Origin: Desulfobacteraceae bacterium UBA5852
Lineage (GTDB): Bacteria; Desulfobacterota; Desulfobacteria; Desulfobacterales; UBA5852
Assembly: GCA_002432195.1 (NCBI GenBank)
Contig: DJGG01000296.1
Location: forward strand, 1,237-22,201
Direction of reading: 5' to 3'
Length of the DNA stretch: 20,965 nt
Below are positions 10,877 to 17,395 of this stretch, piece after piece. The position numbers were made by a program, and so were the translations under genes. How positions within the stretch are numbered: the stretch's first letter is position 1; each line of letters starts with the position of its first letter. The notes under the pieces were generated by a model, which had not been told where the DNA came from, did no database searches, and saw nothing but the letters and a program-made list of their open reading frames with translations.

Positions 10877-12787
10877 TTATTGTTTGCGGAGCCGTCGGGT
10901 GTCGCCCACGCGAATGGTGAGCCTGGTGGTGTCGAAAAACTCGATGAGGGGTATCACATATTTGCGTGAGGCACCAGTCATATCCTTGAACCGGGGCGTG
11001 GTGATCTCCCCTTCGGCCTGGAGAAAGGCGACCAGCCTGCCCTTGAGCTCTTCCACGGCGGGGGCGTGGAAGTAGAGGTCCTCCTTGACCTTCACCATTT
11101 GCCCTTCGGCCATCAGGAGTTGCATGACGTCCCGGCCCATAACGGCCGGAAGCTCCAGTTGCTGGAGGAGGTCCTTGAAATAGGGCGGGGACAGGCCGGC
11201 CTCGGCATACAGCTCCAGGATCTGCCGGCGCAGGCGGTCCTGGTCGCGCCCCAGGGAGATCGTGTGGCCCGGCAGGCGCAGCGTTTCCTCCTCGGCCACC
11301 ACCTCGGCGCTGCGCTGGAGCTGGTTGAGCAGCAGGTTCACCACGCGGTTGTCCACATAGGAGGGCAGCTTGGAGCGCACCTCCTCCCGGGGCATCCCGG
11401 GCTTCAGCGGGTTTTTGGCGTGATAGGCCGCGAGCATCTCCAGCAGCTGGGCCTTCAGGGCGTCGAAGGCCTCGGCGTGGATCACCGTGCGGCTTTCCCG
11501 GTCGGTCATGATGAGGGTCTTGCGGGAGAGGAGCGTCCCCAGGACGGCTTCGATCTGCTTGTCGGGGAGGTTGGTCATCAGGCGCAGAGCCGCCAGCGAC
11601 ACCCCCCGGGCGCCGGTCTCCCGGGCATGGAACGCCACGGCCTCCTCCACGGGCAGCTCGGCAAGGTGGCTCAGACCCTCCACCACCTCCGGCCGGAAAC
11701 GCTTGTGTTTGGGGGGAATGGGGTTGAGCACCCGCCCGCCGCCGATGGTGCGCGCGGGAGAGAGGCTGCGCACCACGAAGCGGTCGTCGCGCACCAGGGC
11801 CACGGGGGTGTCCAGCCGGATCTGGGCCGGTACCGTGGCTCCCGGGGGGAGCTCGTCGGTCCCGAGGAGCACGAGGTTGCCCAGGATCTCGCTCGTGCCG
11901 GTGTGGAAGCGGACGCGGGTGCGGTTTTTCAGGGGCTTGCGGGCGCTGGCCAGGTAGTGGAGGGAAACGTCCACCATGTAGCTGGGGGCCAGGGCCTGGG
12001 GGTTGGAGAGCACGTGGCCGCGCTCCACGGCGGTGCGCTCCAGCCCCTGGAAATTCAGCGCCGTGCGCATGCCGGCCGTGGCCGTTTCCACGGCCTGGTT
12101 GTGTACCTGGAGGCCGCGGACCTTGGCGGTCTTCTGGGCGGGGTAGATCATCACGGTCTCGCCCACGGCGACGCTGCCGGAGACGAGGGAGCCGGTGATC
12201 ACCGTACCGAAGCCCCGCATGGTGAAGACCCGGTCCACGGGCAGGCGGAAAAGCCCCGTGGTCTTGCGCTCGGGAACCTCACGGCAGAGGTCGTCGAGGG
12301 TGGCCACGAATTCCGGGATGCCCGCTCCGGTGACCGCCGAGACCGGCACCACCGGGCGGTTCTCCAGGAAAGTGCCCTGGACGAAATCCCGGATGTCCTC
12401 CCGGGCCAGCTCCAGCATCTCCTCGTCCACCATGTCGATTTTGGTGAGGGCCACGAAACCGTGGCGCACGTCCAGGAGGCTGCAGATTTCCAGGTGCTCC
12501 CGGGTCTGGGGCATGACCCCCTCGTCGGCGGCGATCACCATGGCCACGATGTCGATACCCGTGGCCCCGGCCACCATGTTCTTGACGAACTTCTCGTGGC
12601 CGGGCACGTCCACGATGCCCACCTGCTGGCCGCTGGGCAGCTCCAGGTGGGCGAAGCCCAGCTCGATGGTGATGCCCCGGAGCTTTTCCTCCTTGAGGCG
12701 GTCGGTGTCGATGCCGGTGGTGGCCCGAACCAGGCTGGTCTTGCCGTGGTCGATGTGGCCGGCGGTGCCGAGGATGATCTGTTTCAC
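10877..12787 (-). CDS. selB: Selenocysteine-specific elongation factor SelB
   Basis: SelB delivers selenocysteyl-tRNA to UGA codons followed by a SECIS hairpin. The 636-aa protein has an EF-Tu-like GTPase domain with G1 GHIDHGKTSL (residues 10-19), G2 RGITIELGF, G3 DVPGHE (59-64) and G4 TKID (about 114). Two beta-barrel domains follow. The C-terminal half carries the winged-helix repeats that bind SECIS RNA, such as PGMPREEVRSKL around residue 463 and the final FKDMTGASRKYVIPLIEFFD. Length is close to E. coli SelB (614). The start is a GTG at 12787 preceded by a strong GGAGGAG. Its presence implies that selC, selA, selD and at least one selenoprotein gene exist elsewhere; none is in this window. 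The small membrane protein gene lies 88 bases upstream and DUF2333 lies 15 bases downstream. Confidence 0.96.
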   Translation of the reverse strand: MKQIILGTAGHIDHGKTSLVRATTGIDTDRLKEEKLRGITIELGFAHLELPSGQQVGIVDVPGHEKFVKNMVAGATGIDIVAMVIAADEGVMPQTREHLEICSLLDVRHGFVALTKIDMVDEEMLELAREDIRDFVQGTFLENRPVVPVSAVTGAGIPEFVATLDDLCREVPERKTTGLFRLPVDRVFTMRGFGTVITGSLVSGSVAVGETVMIYPAQKTAKVRGLQVHNQAVETATAGMRTALNFQGLERTAVERGHVLSNPQALAPSYMVDVSLHYLASARKPLKNRTRVRFHTGTSEILGNLVLLGTDELPPGATVPAQIRLDTPVALVRDDRFVVRSLSPARTIGGGRVLNPIPPKHKRFRPEVVEGLSHLAELPVEEAVAFHARETGARGVSLAALRLMTNLPDKQIEAVLGTLLSRKTLIMTDRESRTVIHAEAFDALKAQLLEMLAAYHAKNPLKPGMPREEVRSKLPSYVDNRVVNLLLNQLQRSAEVVAEEETLRLPGHTISLGRDQDRLRRQILELYAEAGLSPPYFKDLLQQLELPAVMGRDVMQLLMAEGQMVKVKEDLYFHAPAVEELKGRLVAFLQAEGEITTPRFKDMTGASRKYVIPLIEFFDTTRLTIRVGDTRRLRKQ

Positions 12788-12875
12788 GGGCGGCTCCTCC
12801 GCCGCCGGGCGGCGTGGGAAGGCCCTGGGGGCGGCTGCGGGCCGAGCAGCGCGGGGTGGGCCCGGCAGCGGGCGG

Positions 12876-13049
12876 TCACGGCTTCTTCCGTTTGCGCAGA
12901 TGCTCCAGGCCGTAGGCCAGACCCACCAGGATCACCGTCAGGCCGCCCACGTAAAGGGGCTCGGAGTGGCCCCGGAACATGCGGGTCAGGATCACGGCGA
13001 AAACCAGGCCGAGAACGGCGCGGATGAACAGCAGCTGGATAGGGTTCAC
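12876..13049 (-). CDS. Small two-helix membrane protein, hypothetical
   Basis: This predicted 57-aa protein starts at a GTG at 13049, with ACCAGGA nine bases upstream. It consists of two hydrophobic segments (about residues 7-21, FIRAVLGLVFAVILT, and 30-46, LYVGGLTVILVGLAYGL) joined by a short polar turn. It ends in a basic tail, HLRKRKKP, which should face the cytoplasm. The frame is open back to 13277, but that part overlaps the tRNA-His gene and the GC-rich leader, so the short version is preferred. It is the first gene of the minus-strand set that continues with selB. I recognise no domain. A coding origin is supported by the clean hydrophobic pattern and charged tail; the function is unknown. 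Confidence 0.6.
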   Translation of the reverse strand: MNPIQLLFIRAVLGLVFAVILTRMFRGHSEPLYVGGLTVILVGLAYGLEHLRKRKKP

Positions 13050-13164
13050 GGGTTCGATCCTGGTTGCGGGAGGTGGAAACCGTGGGTGTGTATAGCCCAG
13101 GGGAGGGCGGGGGGTCAAGGGAGCGCCGACGGTCGCGGGGCAGGGCACCGACGGCAAATTCAGC

Positions 13165-13193
13165 TTGCGCAAGGGCGCCGACTCTGATATTAA
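13165..13193 (+). promoter_or_regulatory. Candidate promoter of the tRNA-His/tRNA-Arg genes
   Basis: TTGCGC (13165-13170) is spaced 17 bases from TATTAA (13188-13193). Transcription would start about 7-8 bases before the tRNA-His 5' end. A GC-rich discriminator (GCCGCC) follows the -10, as is usual for tRNA promoters. Confidence 0.5.
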
Positions 13194-13207
13194 AGCCGCC
13201 TTATTGT

Positions 13208-13285
13208 GGTGGGTGTAGCTCAGCTGGTTAGAGCACCAGGTTGTGGCCCTGGGGGTCGTGGGTTCAAATCCCATCACTCACCCCA
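13208..13285 (+). tRNA. tRNA-His (anticodon GTG), CCA encoded
   Basis: The cloverleaf folds completely. The acceptor GTGGGTG (13209-13215) pairs with CACTCAC (13275-13281) with one G-T wobble. The D stem is GCTC/GAGC, the anticodon stem CCAGG/CCTGG has loop TTGTGGC, and the T stem is GTGGG/CCCAT with loop TTCAAAT. The extra 5' G (13208) opposite discriminator C (13282) is the hallmark of tRNA-His. The CCA end is genomically encoded at 13283-13285. Confidence 0.96.
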
Positions 13286-13309
13286 TTTTCCAAACGCCGC
13301 ACTGCCGAT

Positions 13310-13338
13310 GCCCCTTCCACGCTTCCCGCGGAAGGGGC
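13310..13338 (+). other. Hairpin between the two tRNA genes
   Basis: GCCCCTTCC (13310-13318) and GGAAGGGGC (13330-13338) form a perfect 9-bp stem with an 11-base loop. The following GTTTGCGTT is only weakly T-rich. It could be a leaky terminator after tRNA-His or a processing signal in a joint transcript. Confidence 0.45.
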
Positions 13339-13370
13339 GTTTGCGTTGGCCGTGCCGGCAATCGCCCGCC

Positions 13371-13447
13371 GCGCCCGTAGCTCAGTTGGATAGAGCACCG
13401 GACTTCGAATCCGTAGGTCGCACGTTCGAGTCGTGCCGGGCGCGCCA
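13371..13447 (+). tRNA. tRNA-Arg (anticodon TCG), CCA encoded
   Basis: Acceptor GCGCCCG (13371-13377) pairs perfectly with CGGGCGC (13437-13443). The D stem is GCTC/GAGC, and the anticodon loop CTTCGAA gives TCG. The T stem is GCACG/CGTGC with loop TTCGAGT. Discriminator G and CCA end at 13447. The outermost anticodon-stem pair is a C-T mismatch. The gene borders the change from GC-rich core to degenerate sequence, a common integration position. Confidence 0.95.
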
Positions 13448-13448
13448 G

Positions 13449-13568
13449 TTAAATCAAGGGGCTGCAGCCATCAAGCTGTGGCCCCTTCTTTTTTGTGTGA
13501 GACTCTGTGTGAGACTTTTCACCGATCACCCGATCAAACACCGCGACTTGATCCTGCCCGGTGGCCAT
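13449..13568 (-). pseudogene. Possible remnant of an integrase C-terminus beside tRNA-Arg
   Basis: A minus-strand frame of 39 codons from the ATG at 13568 ends at a TAA only two bases from the tRNA-Arg CCA. It encodes VAVFDRVIGEKSHTESHTKK and a short tail. The SHTESHT repeat explains the GTGTGAGAC direct repeat at 13495-13503 and 13507-13515. A charged tail of this sort, ending at a tRNA 3' end, is reminiscent of tyrosine recombinases of tRNA-integrating elements. No catalytic Arg-His-Arg-Tyr motif survives in any upstream frame. The assignment is a guess from position and composition. Confidence 0.22.
13456..13494 (+). terminator. Rho-independent terminator after tRNA-Arg
   Basis: AAGGGGCTGCAGC (13456-13468) pairs with GCTGTGGCCCCTT (13475-13487), 13 bp including two G-T wobbles, around a CATCAA loop. 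CTTTTTT follows (13488-13494). It ends the tRNA transcript. Confidence 0.85.
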
Positions 13569-13860
13569 TCAAAACCTTTTCCGCACCTTCTGCTGGGCAG
13601 TAGCGATCATCGTTTACTGCCTTTCAGGACCCGGAATAGTTGAAAATGCATTCGATGATTTTCTCGCGAATAGCTGAAGAAATATATGTTGACAGAATGG
13701 CATTCATTCATTTAAAAGCCTGTGATATTGTGACGCATAAAATAATAGTGTTACGCATAGCGTAACACTGAGAATCGCTCTCCCCAGGGAAGCCGAGCGG
13801 GTATCAAAGCAGGGCATCTGTTGCAATGGTTGAGTTGCCGGATGGCGGCGTGCCTTAAGG
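13500..13860. other. AT-rich gene-free interval with no intact coding sequence
   Basis: No frame here has a convincing start, length or codon pattern. The centre (about 13,600-13,760) is clearly more AT-rich than anything upstream, with tracts such as AATATATGTTGACA and CATTCATTCATTTAAAA. It contains the palindrome described separately. The interval separates the tRNA-Arg terminator from the left inverted repeat of the dead IS and is best read as eroded mobile DNA. Confidence 0.6.
13747..13769. promoter_or_regulatory. Perfect palindrome, probable orphan operator
   Basis: AGTGTTACGC (13747-13756) and GCGTAACACT (13760-13769) are perfect 10-bp inverted arms around ATA. A related half-site, TGACGCATA (13731-13739), lies exactly 20 bp, about two helical turns, before TTACGCATA (13751-13759). 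No T-run follows, so a terminator is unlikely. The arrangement fits a dimeric DNA-binding repressor such as a toxin-antitoxin antitoxin, but no such gene is next to it. Confidence 0.5.
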
Positions 13861-13881
13861 TTGATGGCCCTGTAAAAAGTC
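13861..13881 (+). repeat. Left terminal inverted repeat of the dead IS
   Basis: It begins TTGATGGCCCT and ends GTAAAAAGTC. It differs from the right copy only in the four central bases (CCCT here, TTTC in the other). Confidence 0.7.
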
Positions 13882-13970
13882 AGGTAGCCATTTCGAGGTA
13901 AAGGTCCGCTGGGCGACAAGATAACCGATCCCGGAAACCCGGATTTCTTCTCAGCTTCCGTGTCCGCTCT

Positions 13971-13997
13971 TTGACAAGTATCCAAGCGGGGTAGAAT
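13971..13997 (+). promoter_or_regulatory. Strong promoter-like sequence inside the IS remnant
   Basis: Consensus TTGACA (13971-13976) and TAGAAT (13992-13997, 5 of 6 consensus) are separated by 15 bases, slightly short of optimum. GCGGGG precedes the -10 and a GC-rich discriminator follows, a pattern that recalls stable-RNA promoters. Downstream there is only antisense transposase sequence, so any transcript would oppose the dead transposase. Confidence 0.35.
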
Positions 13998-14011
13998 ACG
14001 CCCTGGTGTGC

Positions 14012-15022
14012 CCGTCGATCGGCCTGGGTGCGGACACGCCCGGCAACGTTCCAGTGCGAAGGCCGCCCCGGCGTGGGAATGCGGGGTGGGTGGGAAGTCC
14101 TGCTCCGGCGGGTGCCCCGTCGGGCAGCGGGTCACCCCGACCATCGGCGTCGAAGTCAACGTCGCTAAAGGGATCCTGCTCTGTCCCGCCGCAGGTGGGG
14201 GCGATCAACTCCACCCGGGCCGCATCGGCCGTCTAGTGATTGGCATCGCTGCCCTATGCGGTGTCGGCCACGACTTCCTTGGGCCCCGGGCCTGAACTTG
14301 GGTGTCGGCAATGGCGGGCAACAGCGCCCGTGCATTCCCCTCGCAGGCCGTTTGTACGGCCACATGGGTAATCAGGTTGGGCTGCGGGGAGGGCTCCTCC
14401 GGACCCTCGGCCTGAGGACGGAAGGTCTCCATCACCTGCACCAGGTAGGCCTGGCCTTTGTGACCAGTGTAGGACGAATCGTGGTCCGACGGGTTCTGCA
14501 GCGAGTCGGCCGTCACCCCCGTGGGCGGCGTCACGGTTACCCGGGGACCGCCGGAGGGATCCTCCGCCACCTGGCACTGCTCGGCCAGCACCCGCTGCAT
14601 CTGCTGGTAGCTGTGCATGGCGCAAACGGCGGCCTGGTCCTTGAACTGCTCGATCAGATCGAAGAGATCGGCGCTGACCACGTTCAAGGTCTTCTCGTCG
14701 TCGGTGGGTTTGACCCGCGAGAAAACCGACAGCGCCTTTGGCCCGCAGTAGAGTTGCACCTAGTTGGCGCAGACCGACTCGAAGGGCGCCCGGTGGTGGC
14801 GTTTGAGGTTGACCAAAAACTTCAGAATCGTCCGGCTGAAGATCCCGATGCTCCCCAGCCGGCGCATGTTGGAGCGGATGTGCACCGAGTCAAGACGCTG
14901 ATGGGCGCCGTCCAGGGCAAACACCCGGGCCAGCCCGCGTCCAGCCAGCGGCGCCGCTTGGGACTTACAAATGCCCAGGGGTCGAAGAGATGTCGCTGGG
15001 TGTCGTCCTTGACCCGGATCAT
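14012..15022 (-). pseudogene. Decayed IS1182/ISNCY-like transposase
   Basis: Reading from the ATG at 15022, the protein begins MIRVKDDTQRHLFDPWAFVS as in this transposase type, but jumps frame near 14,930 to LARVFALDGAHQRLDSVHIR. About 110 residues usually found between these parts are missing. An in-frame TAG at 14760 interrupts VCAN*VQLYCGPKALS. The frame then continues through SADLFDLIEQF, SLQNPSDHDSSYTGHKGQAY and NLITHVAVQ to about 14,285. A frameshift follows, then stops at 14254 and 14233, then VELIAPTCGGTEQDP. Another frameshift near 14,126 leads to VTRCPTGHPP and CRACPHPGR. The final part, which should carry the catalytic glutamate, is absent. The family label is from remembered motifs; inactivity is certain. 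Confidence 0.85.
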
Positions 15023-15042
15023 GCCGTATCAATCCTAAGAGT

Positions 15043-15071
15043 TCAATATTGTTGACGTTTCTATAGCACAA
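15043..15071 (-). promoter_or_regulatory. Likely former transposase promoter
   Basis: On the minus strand, TTGTGC (15066-15071) is followed after 17 bases by TATTGA (15043-15048), about 20 bases before the transposase ATG. Confidence 0.35.
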
Positions 15072-15092
15072 CCCGCAGGCGAAGTTTAGCAG

Positions 15093-15108
15093 AAAAAAGT
15101 ACTTTTTT
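15093..15108. repeat. Perfect AT palindrome at the IS right end
   Basis: AAAAAAGTACTTTTTT is a 16-base perfect palindrome 68 bases before the IclR-family start. It lies inside the IS boundary, so it is probably transposon sequence. It could still serve as a regulator site or upstream AT element for the downstream gene. Confidence 0.4.
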
Positions 15109-15134
15109 AATTTTTCAAGGAGATGGGTTAGGGC

Positions 15135-15155
15135 GACTTTTTACGAAACCATCAA
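15135..15155 (-). repeat. Right terminal inverted repeat of the dead IS
   Basis: Read on the minus strand it is TTGATGG, TTTC, GTAAAAAGTC, inverted relative to the left copy. It leaves only 20 bases before the next start codon. Confidence 0.7.
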
Positions 15156-15175
15156 AGCTGAATACTGGATCCGGC

Positions 15176-15991
15176 ATGGGAACAAAAGCGGCGAAATCCA
15201 CGAGGCCCGAAAGAGAGCTCGTAGCCTCCTTTGCAAAAGGCCTACTCTTGTTAAGTCGCTTTACGCGACACCAGCCGGCAATGACCCTTTCCGAGGTCGC
15301 CAGGATAAACCATCTCAATCTGCCTACCGCTCGCAGGTATCTCCATACCCTGAAACAGATGGGCTTTGTCGTTTACGACGAACAATCCAAACGGTATCAA
15401 CTGACGTCCAAGGTTCTTTGTCTCGGCAGTTGGGTGCTCGAAAGCATGGATCTTCGTACCCGGTTGCTCCCATATCTAAACAGTATTACAAACGAAATGG
15501 ATATTACTGCTTCTTGTGCCATCATTGAGGGTGGAGAAGTGGTCACCGTAGAGCGCACGCGTTCGAAAGACGTGGTGAACTTGGATCTCACAGCCGGGTC
15601 GCGTCTACCGGTGCATGCAACTTCGCTGGGCAAAGCCATCGCCGCTTTTCTTTCTTCAGACGAATTAGACGCTCTGATTGGACAAATCAATTTTTCGAGC
15701 TACACACCCCACACAAAGACAGATCCGAAACAATTCCGAGAAGAATTAGCGTATATCAAGCGGCATGGCTATGCCTTCAGCGATCAGGAACTGACACTGG
15801 GCATGAAATCAATAGCGGTTCCGGTTTTTCACAAGAATGGAAAGGTGGAGGCCTCCTTGGGTGTTTCCTACCCATACCATCGACCCAAAATAAATGAGCT
15901 GGAACAGGTCTTGATCGAGCGGCTTCTCGGTATTTCCGTCAAACCATCTGAGGCGCCCGGTTTAATCCGGAGTGTGAAGGTCCATCGATAA
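15176..15991 (+). CDS. IclR-family transcriptional regulator (PcaR/PobR-like)
   Basis: This is a 271-aa regulator. A winged helix-turn-helix occupies about residues 18-80, with TLSEVARINHLNLPTARRYL holding the recognition region and GFVVYDEQSKRYQLTSKVL the wing. The IclR effector-binding domain covers about 90-260, including RLPVHATSLGKAIAAFLS (about 143-160) and the GYAFSDQEL and GMKSIAVPV segments. The pattern is closest to the PcaR/PcaU/PobR branch, which senses aromatic acids, but this does not fix the ligand here. It probably controls the transporter genes that start 87 bases downstream on the same strand. No convincing Shine-Dalgarno precedes the ATG, and the dead IS ends 20 bases upstream. 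The native leader may therefore have been replaced. Base composition is less GC-rich than the core genes to the left. Confidence 0.9.
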   Translation: MGTKAAKSTRPERELVASFAKGLLLLSRFTRHQPAMTLSEVARINHLNLPTARRYLHTLKQMGFVVYDEQSKRYQLTSKVLCLGSWVLESMDLRTRLLPYLNSITNEMDITASCAIIEGGEVVTVERTRSKDVVNLDLTAGSRLPVHATSLGKAIAAFLSSDELDALIGQINFSSYTPHTKTDPKQFREELAYIKRHGYAFSDQELTLGMKSIAVPVFHKNGKVEASLGVSYPYHRPKINELEQVLIERLLGISVKPSEAPGLIRSVKVHR

Positions 15992-16078
15992 TTATGAGGC
16001 AGGCGTCGTTTGATAGGCGGCTCGATACTTCGGAGATCGACCTCACCAACGTACTTCCATTTAAAGGAGCAAAATGAC

Positions 16079-17386
16079 ATGATGAAAAAGTGCTTGGTCA
16101 CAGTGATTGCCCTCGGCCTTTGCGTTGGCAGTGTTTTCGGCACTGCGTTAGCGCAAGACAAGGAGTTCAAACTCGGTGTTCTCTTCTCGATGACCGGCGC
16201 CTTCGCGCCGGCTGGAGGACTGGCCGGCTACCAGGGCACCATGGTGGCGGTAGACATGATTAATGCCCGAGGAGGCATTGCCGGCCAATACAAGGTGGTT
16301 CCGGTGATTGCGGACGCCCAGAGCAATCCAGACACTTCCATCCGCGAAGGTCAGCGACTGATGACTGTCGAGAACGTGCCGGTCGTTTTGGGCGTCTTTT
16401 CCAGCGCAATAGCCGTACCTTTGGCGCCCATGGCCGAACAATACAAAAAAATTTTCTGGGTGATCATCGCCATCTCGGACAAGGTGGTCCAGGACCGCCA
16501 CCTGAATTACACCTTCCGGGTCCAGCCTACGGGTTCCCAGTGGGGTCAAAGCACGGTAACGATGTTTAACGAGAACTTGGAAAAGTTCGGCATCAAATCC
16601 GCATCCGAGGTTCGGGTGGCGGTGATATATGAAGACGGACCCTACGGATCATCGGTGGCCGCCGCTAACAAAGAGAAAGTTAAGGAATTCGGCATGAACC
16701 TGGTCATGGAAGAAGCCTATTCGCACAAGACCAATGACCTGTCTTCCCTGATCTTCAAGCTCAAGTCGGCCAAGCCAGACGTCATTCTGCATACCGGCTA
16801 TTTTCCGGATGTGGTGCTTTTCTTCCGCCAGGCGCGCGAGCTGGGTCTCAAGACCAAGGCCATCGCTGGGCATGGTGCCGGTCACGCCAACATGCCCAAG
16901 CTCGCCGAGGCTGCCGGCGGTGAGTTGATGAACTACTGCTTTAACGTGGATCCCGCCCCGGCCCAGCTGTTGGACCGCAGCAAGCTGGCCCCTGGAAACG
17001 GAGACGTTGTGGGTGAGTTTCTCAAACGCTATGAAGAGAAGTTCAAGGACAACAACCCGCCGACCCACGCCACCCAAGGATTCGGACATACCTGGATACT
17101 TCTCAATGATGTACTTCCCTTGGCGCTGGAAAAATATGGCGACCTGAGTCCTGATTCGATCCGCAAGGCTGCGCTGGATATTGAGATTCCCGACGGGGGA
17201 ACCCCTTGCGGTTACGGCGTGAAGTTTGCGCCACCGGAGCATGCTCTTAGCGGTCAGAACCTTCGTTCGTATCCGGTGGTGGCCCAATCAGTCGGTGGCA
17301 AGTTGAGCATCGCTTGGCCTGGCGCGCTGCAAACCGCCCAGCCGGTCATCCCGCTGCCGGCGGACAGTCCATATGGCATCAAGTAG
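16079..17386 (+). CDS. Periplasmic substrate-binding protein, branched-chain amino acid type
   Basis: This is the periplasmic receptor of the ABC importer encoded downstream. It has 435 aa with a Sec signal peptide (MMKKCLVTVIALGLCVG, cleavage probably after ALA near residue 23). The mature part is a type-1 periplasmic-binding fold: KLGVLFSMTGAFAP, then VAVDMINARGGIAGQYKVVPV, VVLGVFSSAIAVPLAPMAEQ, and VAVIYEDGPYGSS at the second lobe. The ligand is unknown, since this family (HAAT) binds amino acids, amides, aromatic acids and other carboxylates. I chose the ATG at 16079 because AAGGAG lies nine bases upstream and the signal peptide then begins at residue 1; 16082 is also possible. An out-of-frame ATGACATGA at 16074 overlaps this start and could modulate initiation. 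Confidence 0.92.
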   Translation: MMKKCLVTVIALGLCVGSVFGTALAQDKEFKLGVLFSMTGAFAPAGGLAGYQGTMVAVDMINARGGIAGQYKVVPVIADAQSNPDTSIREGQRLMTVENVPVVLGVFSSAIAVPLAPMAEQYKKIFWVIIAISDKVVQDRHLNYTFRVQPTGSQWGQSTVTMFNENLEKFGIKSASEVRVAVIYEDGPYGSSVAAANKEKVKEFGMNLVMEEAYSHKTNDLSSLIFKLKSAKPDVILHTGYFPDVVLFFRQARELGLKTKAIAGHGAGHANMPKLAEAAGGELMNYCFNVDPAPAQLLDRSKLAPGNGDVVGEFLKRYEEKFKDNNPPTHATQGFGHTWILLNDVLPLALEKYGDLSPDSIRKAALDIEIPDGGTPCGYGVKFAPPEHALSGQNLRSYPVVAQSVGGKLSIAWPGALQTAQPVIPLPADSPYGIK

Positions 17387-17395
17387 CACCAACGC

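Larger units (their letters stand above)
13861..15155 (-). mobile_element. Degenerate insertion sequence with terminal inverted repeats
   Basis: The two ends match as inverted repeats 21 bases long. Each reads inward as TTGATGG, four variable bases, then GTAAAAAGTC (13861-13881, and the complement of 15135-15155), 17 of 21 identical. Between them lies a decayed transposase on the minus strand. The remnant is 1,295 bp and would have been longer before the deletions visible in the transposase. The transposase resembles the IS1182/ISNCY type from its LFDPWAFVSPKRR, DSVHIRSNMRR and VTRCPTGH segments. I see no clear target-site duplication. The right end stops 20 bases before the iclR-family start codon. 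Confidence 0.7.

Noticed and set aside
11066..13027. 653-codon open frame antisense to selB
   Set aside because: Same antisense GC-bias effect. Its composition is rich in His, Gly and Val with no domain, and it extends across selB and its upstream gap.
10877..13447. A tRNA-Sec (selC) gene or an in-frame UGA selenoprotein near selB
   Set aside because: Both tRNAs have normal-length arms and His/Arg anticodons. None of the intact genes contains an internal TGA with conserved sequence on both sides.
13495..13515. Direct repeat GTGTGAGAC, period 12, first thought to be an attachment core or iteron
   Set aside because: Only two copies, explained by the SHTESHT codon repeat of the overlapping minus-strand frame; no further copies are seen.
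13206..13643. Open frame beginning VGVAQLVRAPGCGPGGRGF
   Set aside because: This is the translation of the tRNA-His and tRNA-Arg genes, a well-known false protein, and not a coding sequence.
14256..15038. 260-codon plus-strand frame across the transposase remnant
   Set aside because: It lies antisense to clearly recognisable transposase fragments and has no start signal or domain.
15093..15108. AAAAAAGTACTTTTTT as a terminator
   Set aside because: The stem would consist only of A-T pairs with a GTAC loop, too weak for termination. It lies within the IS end.
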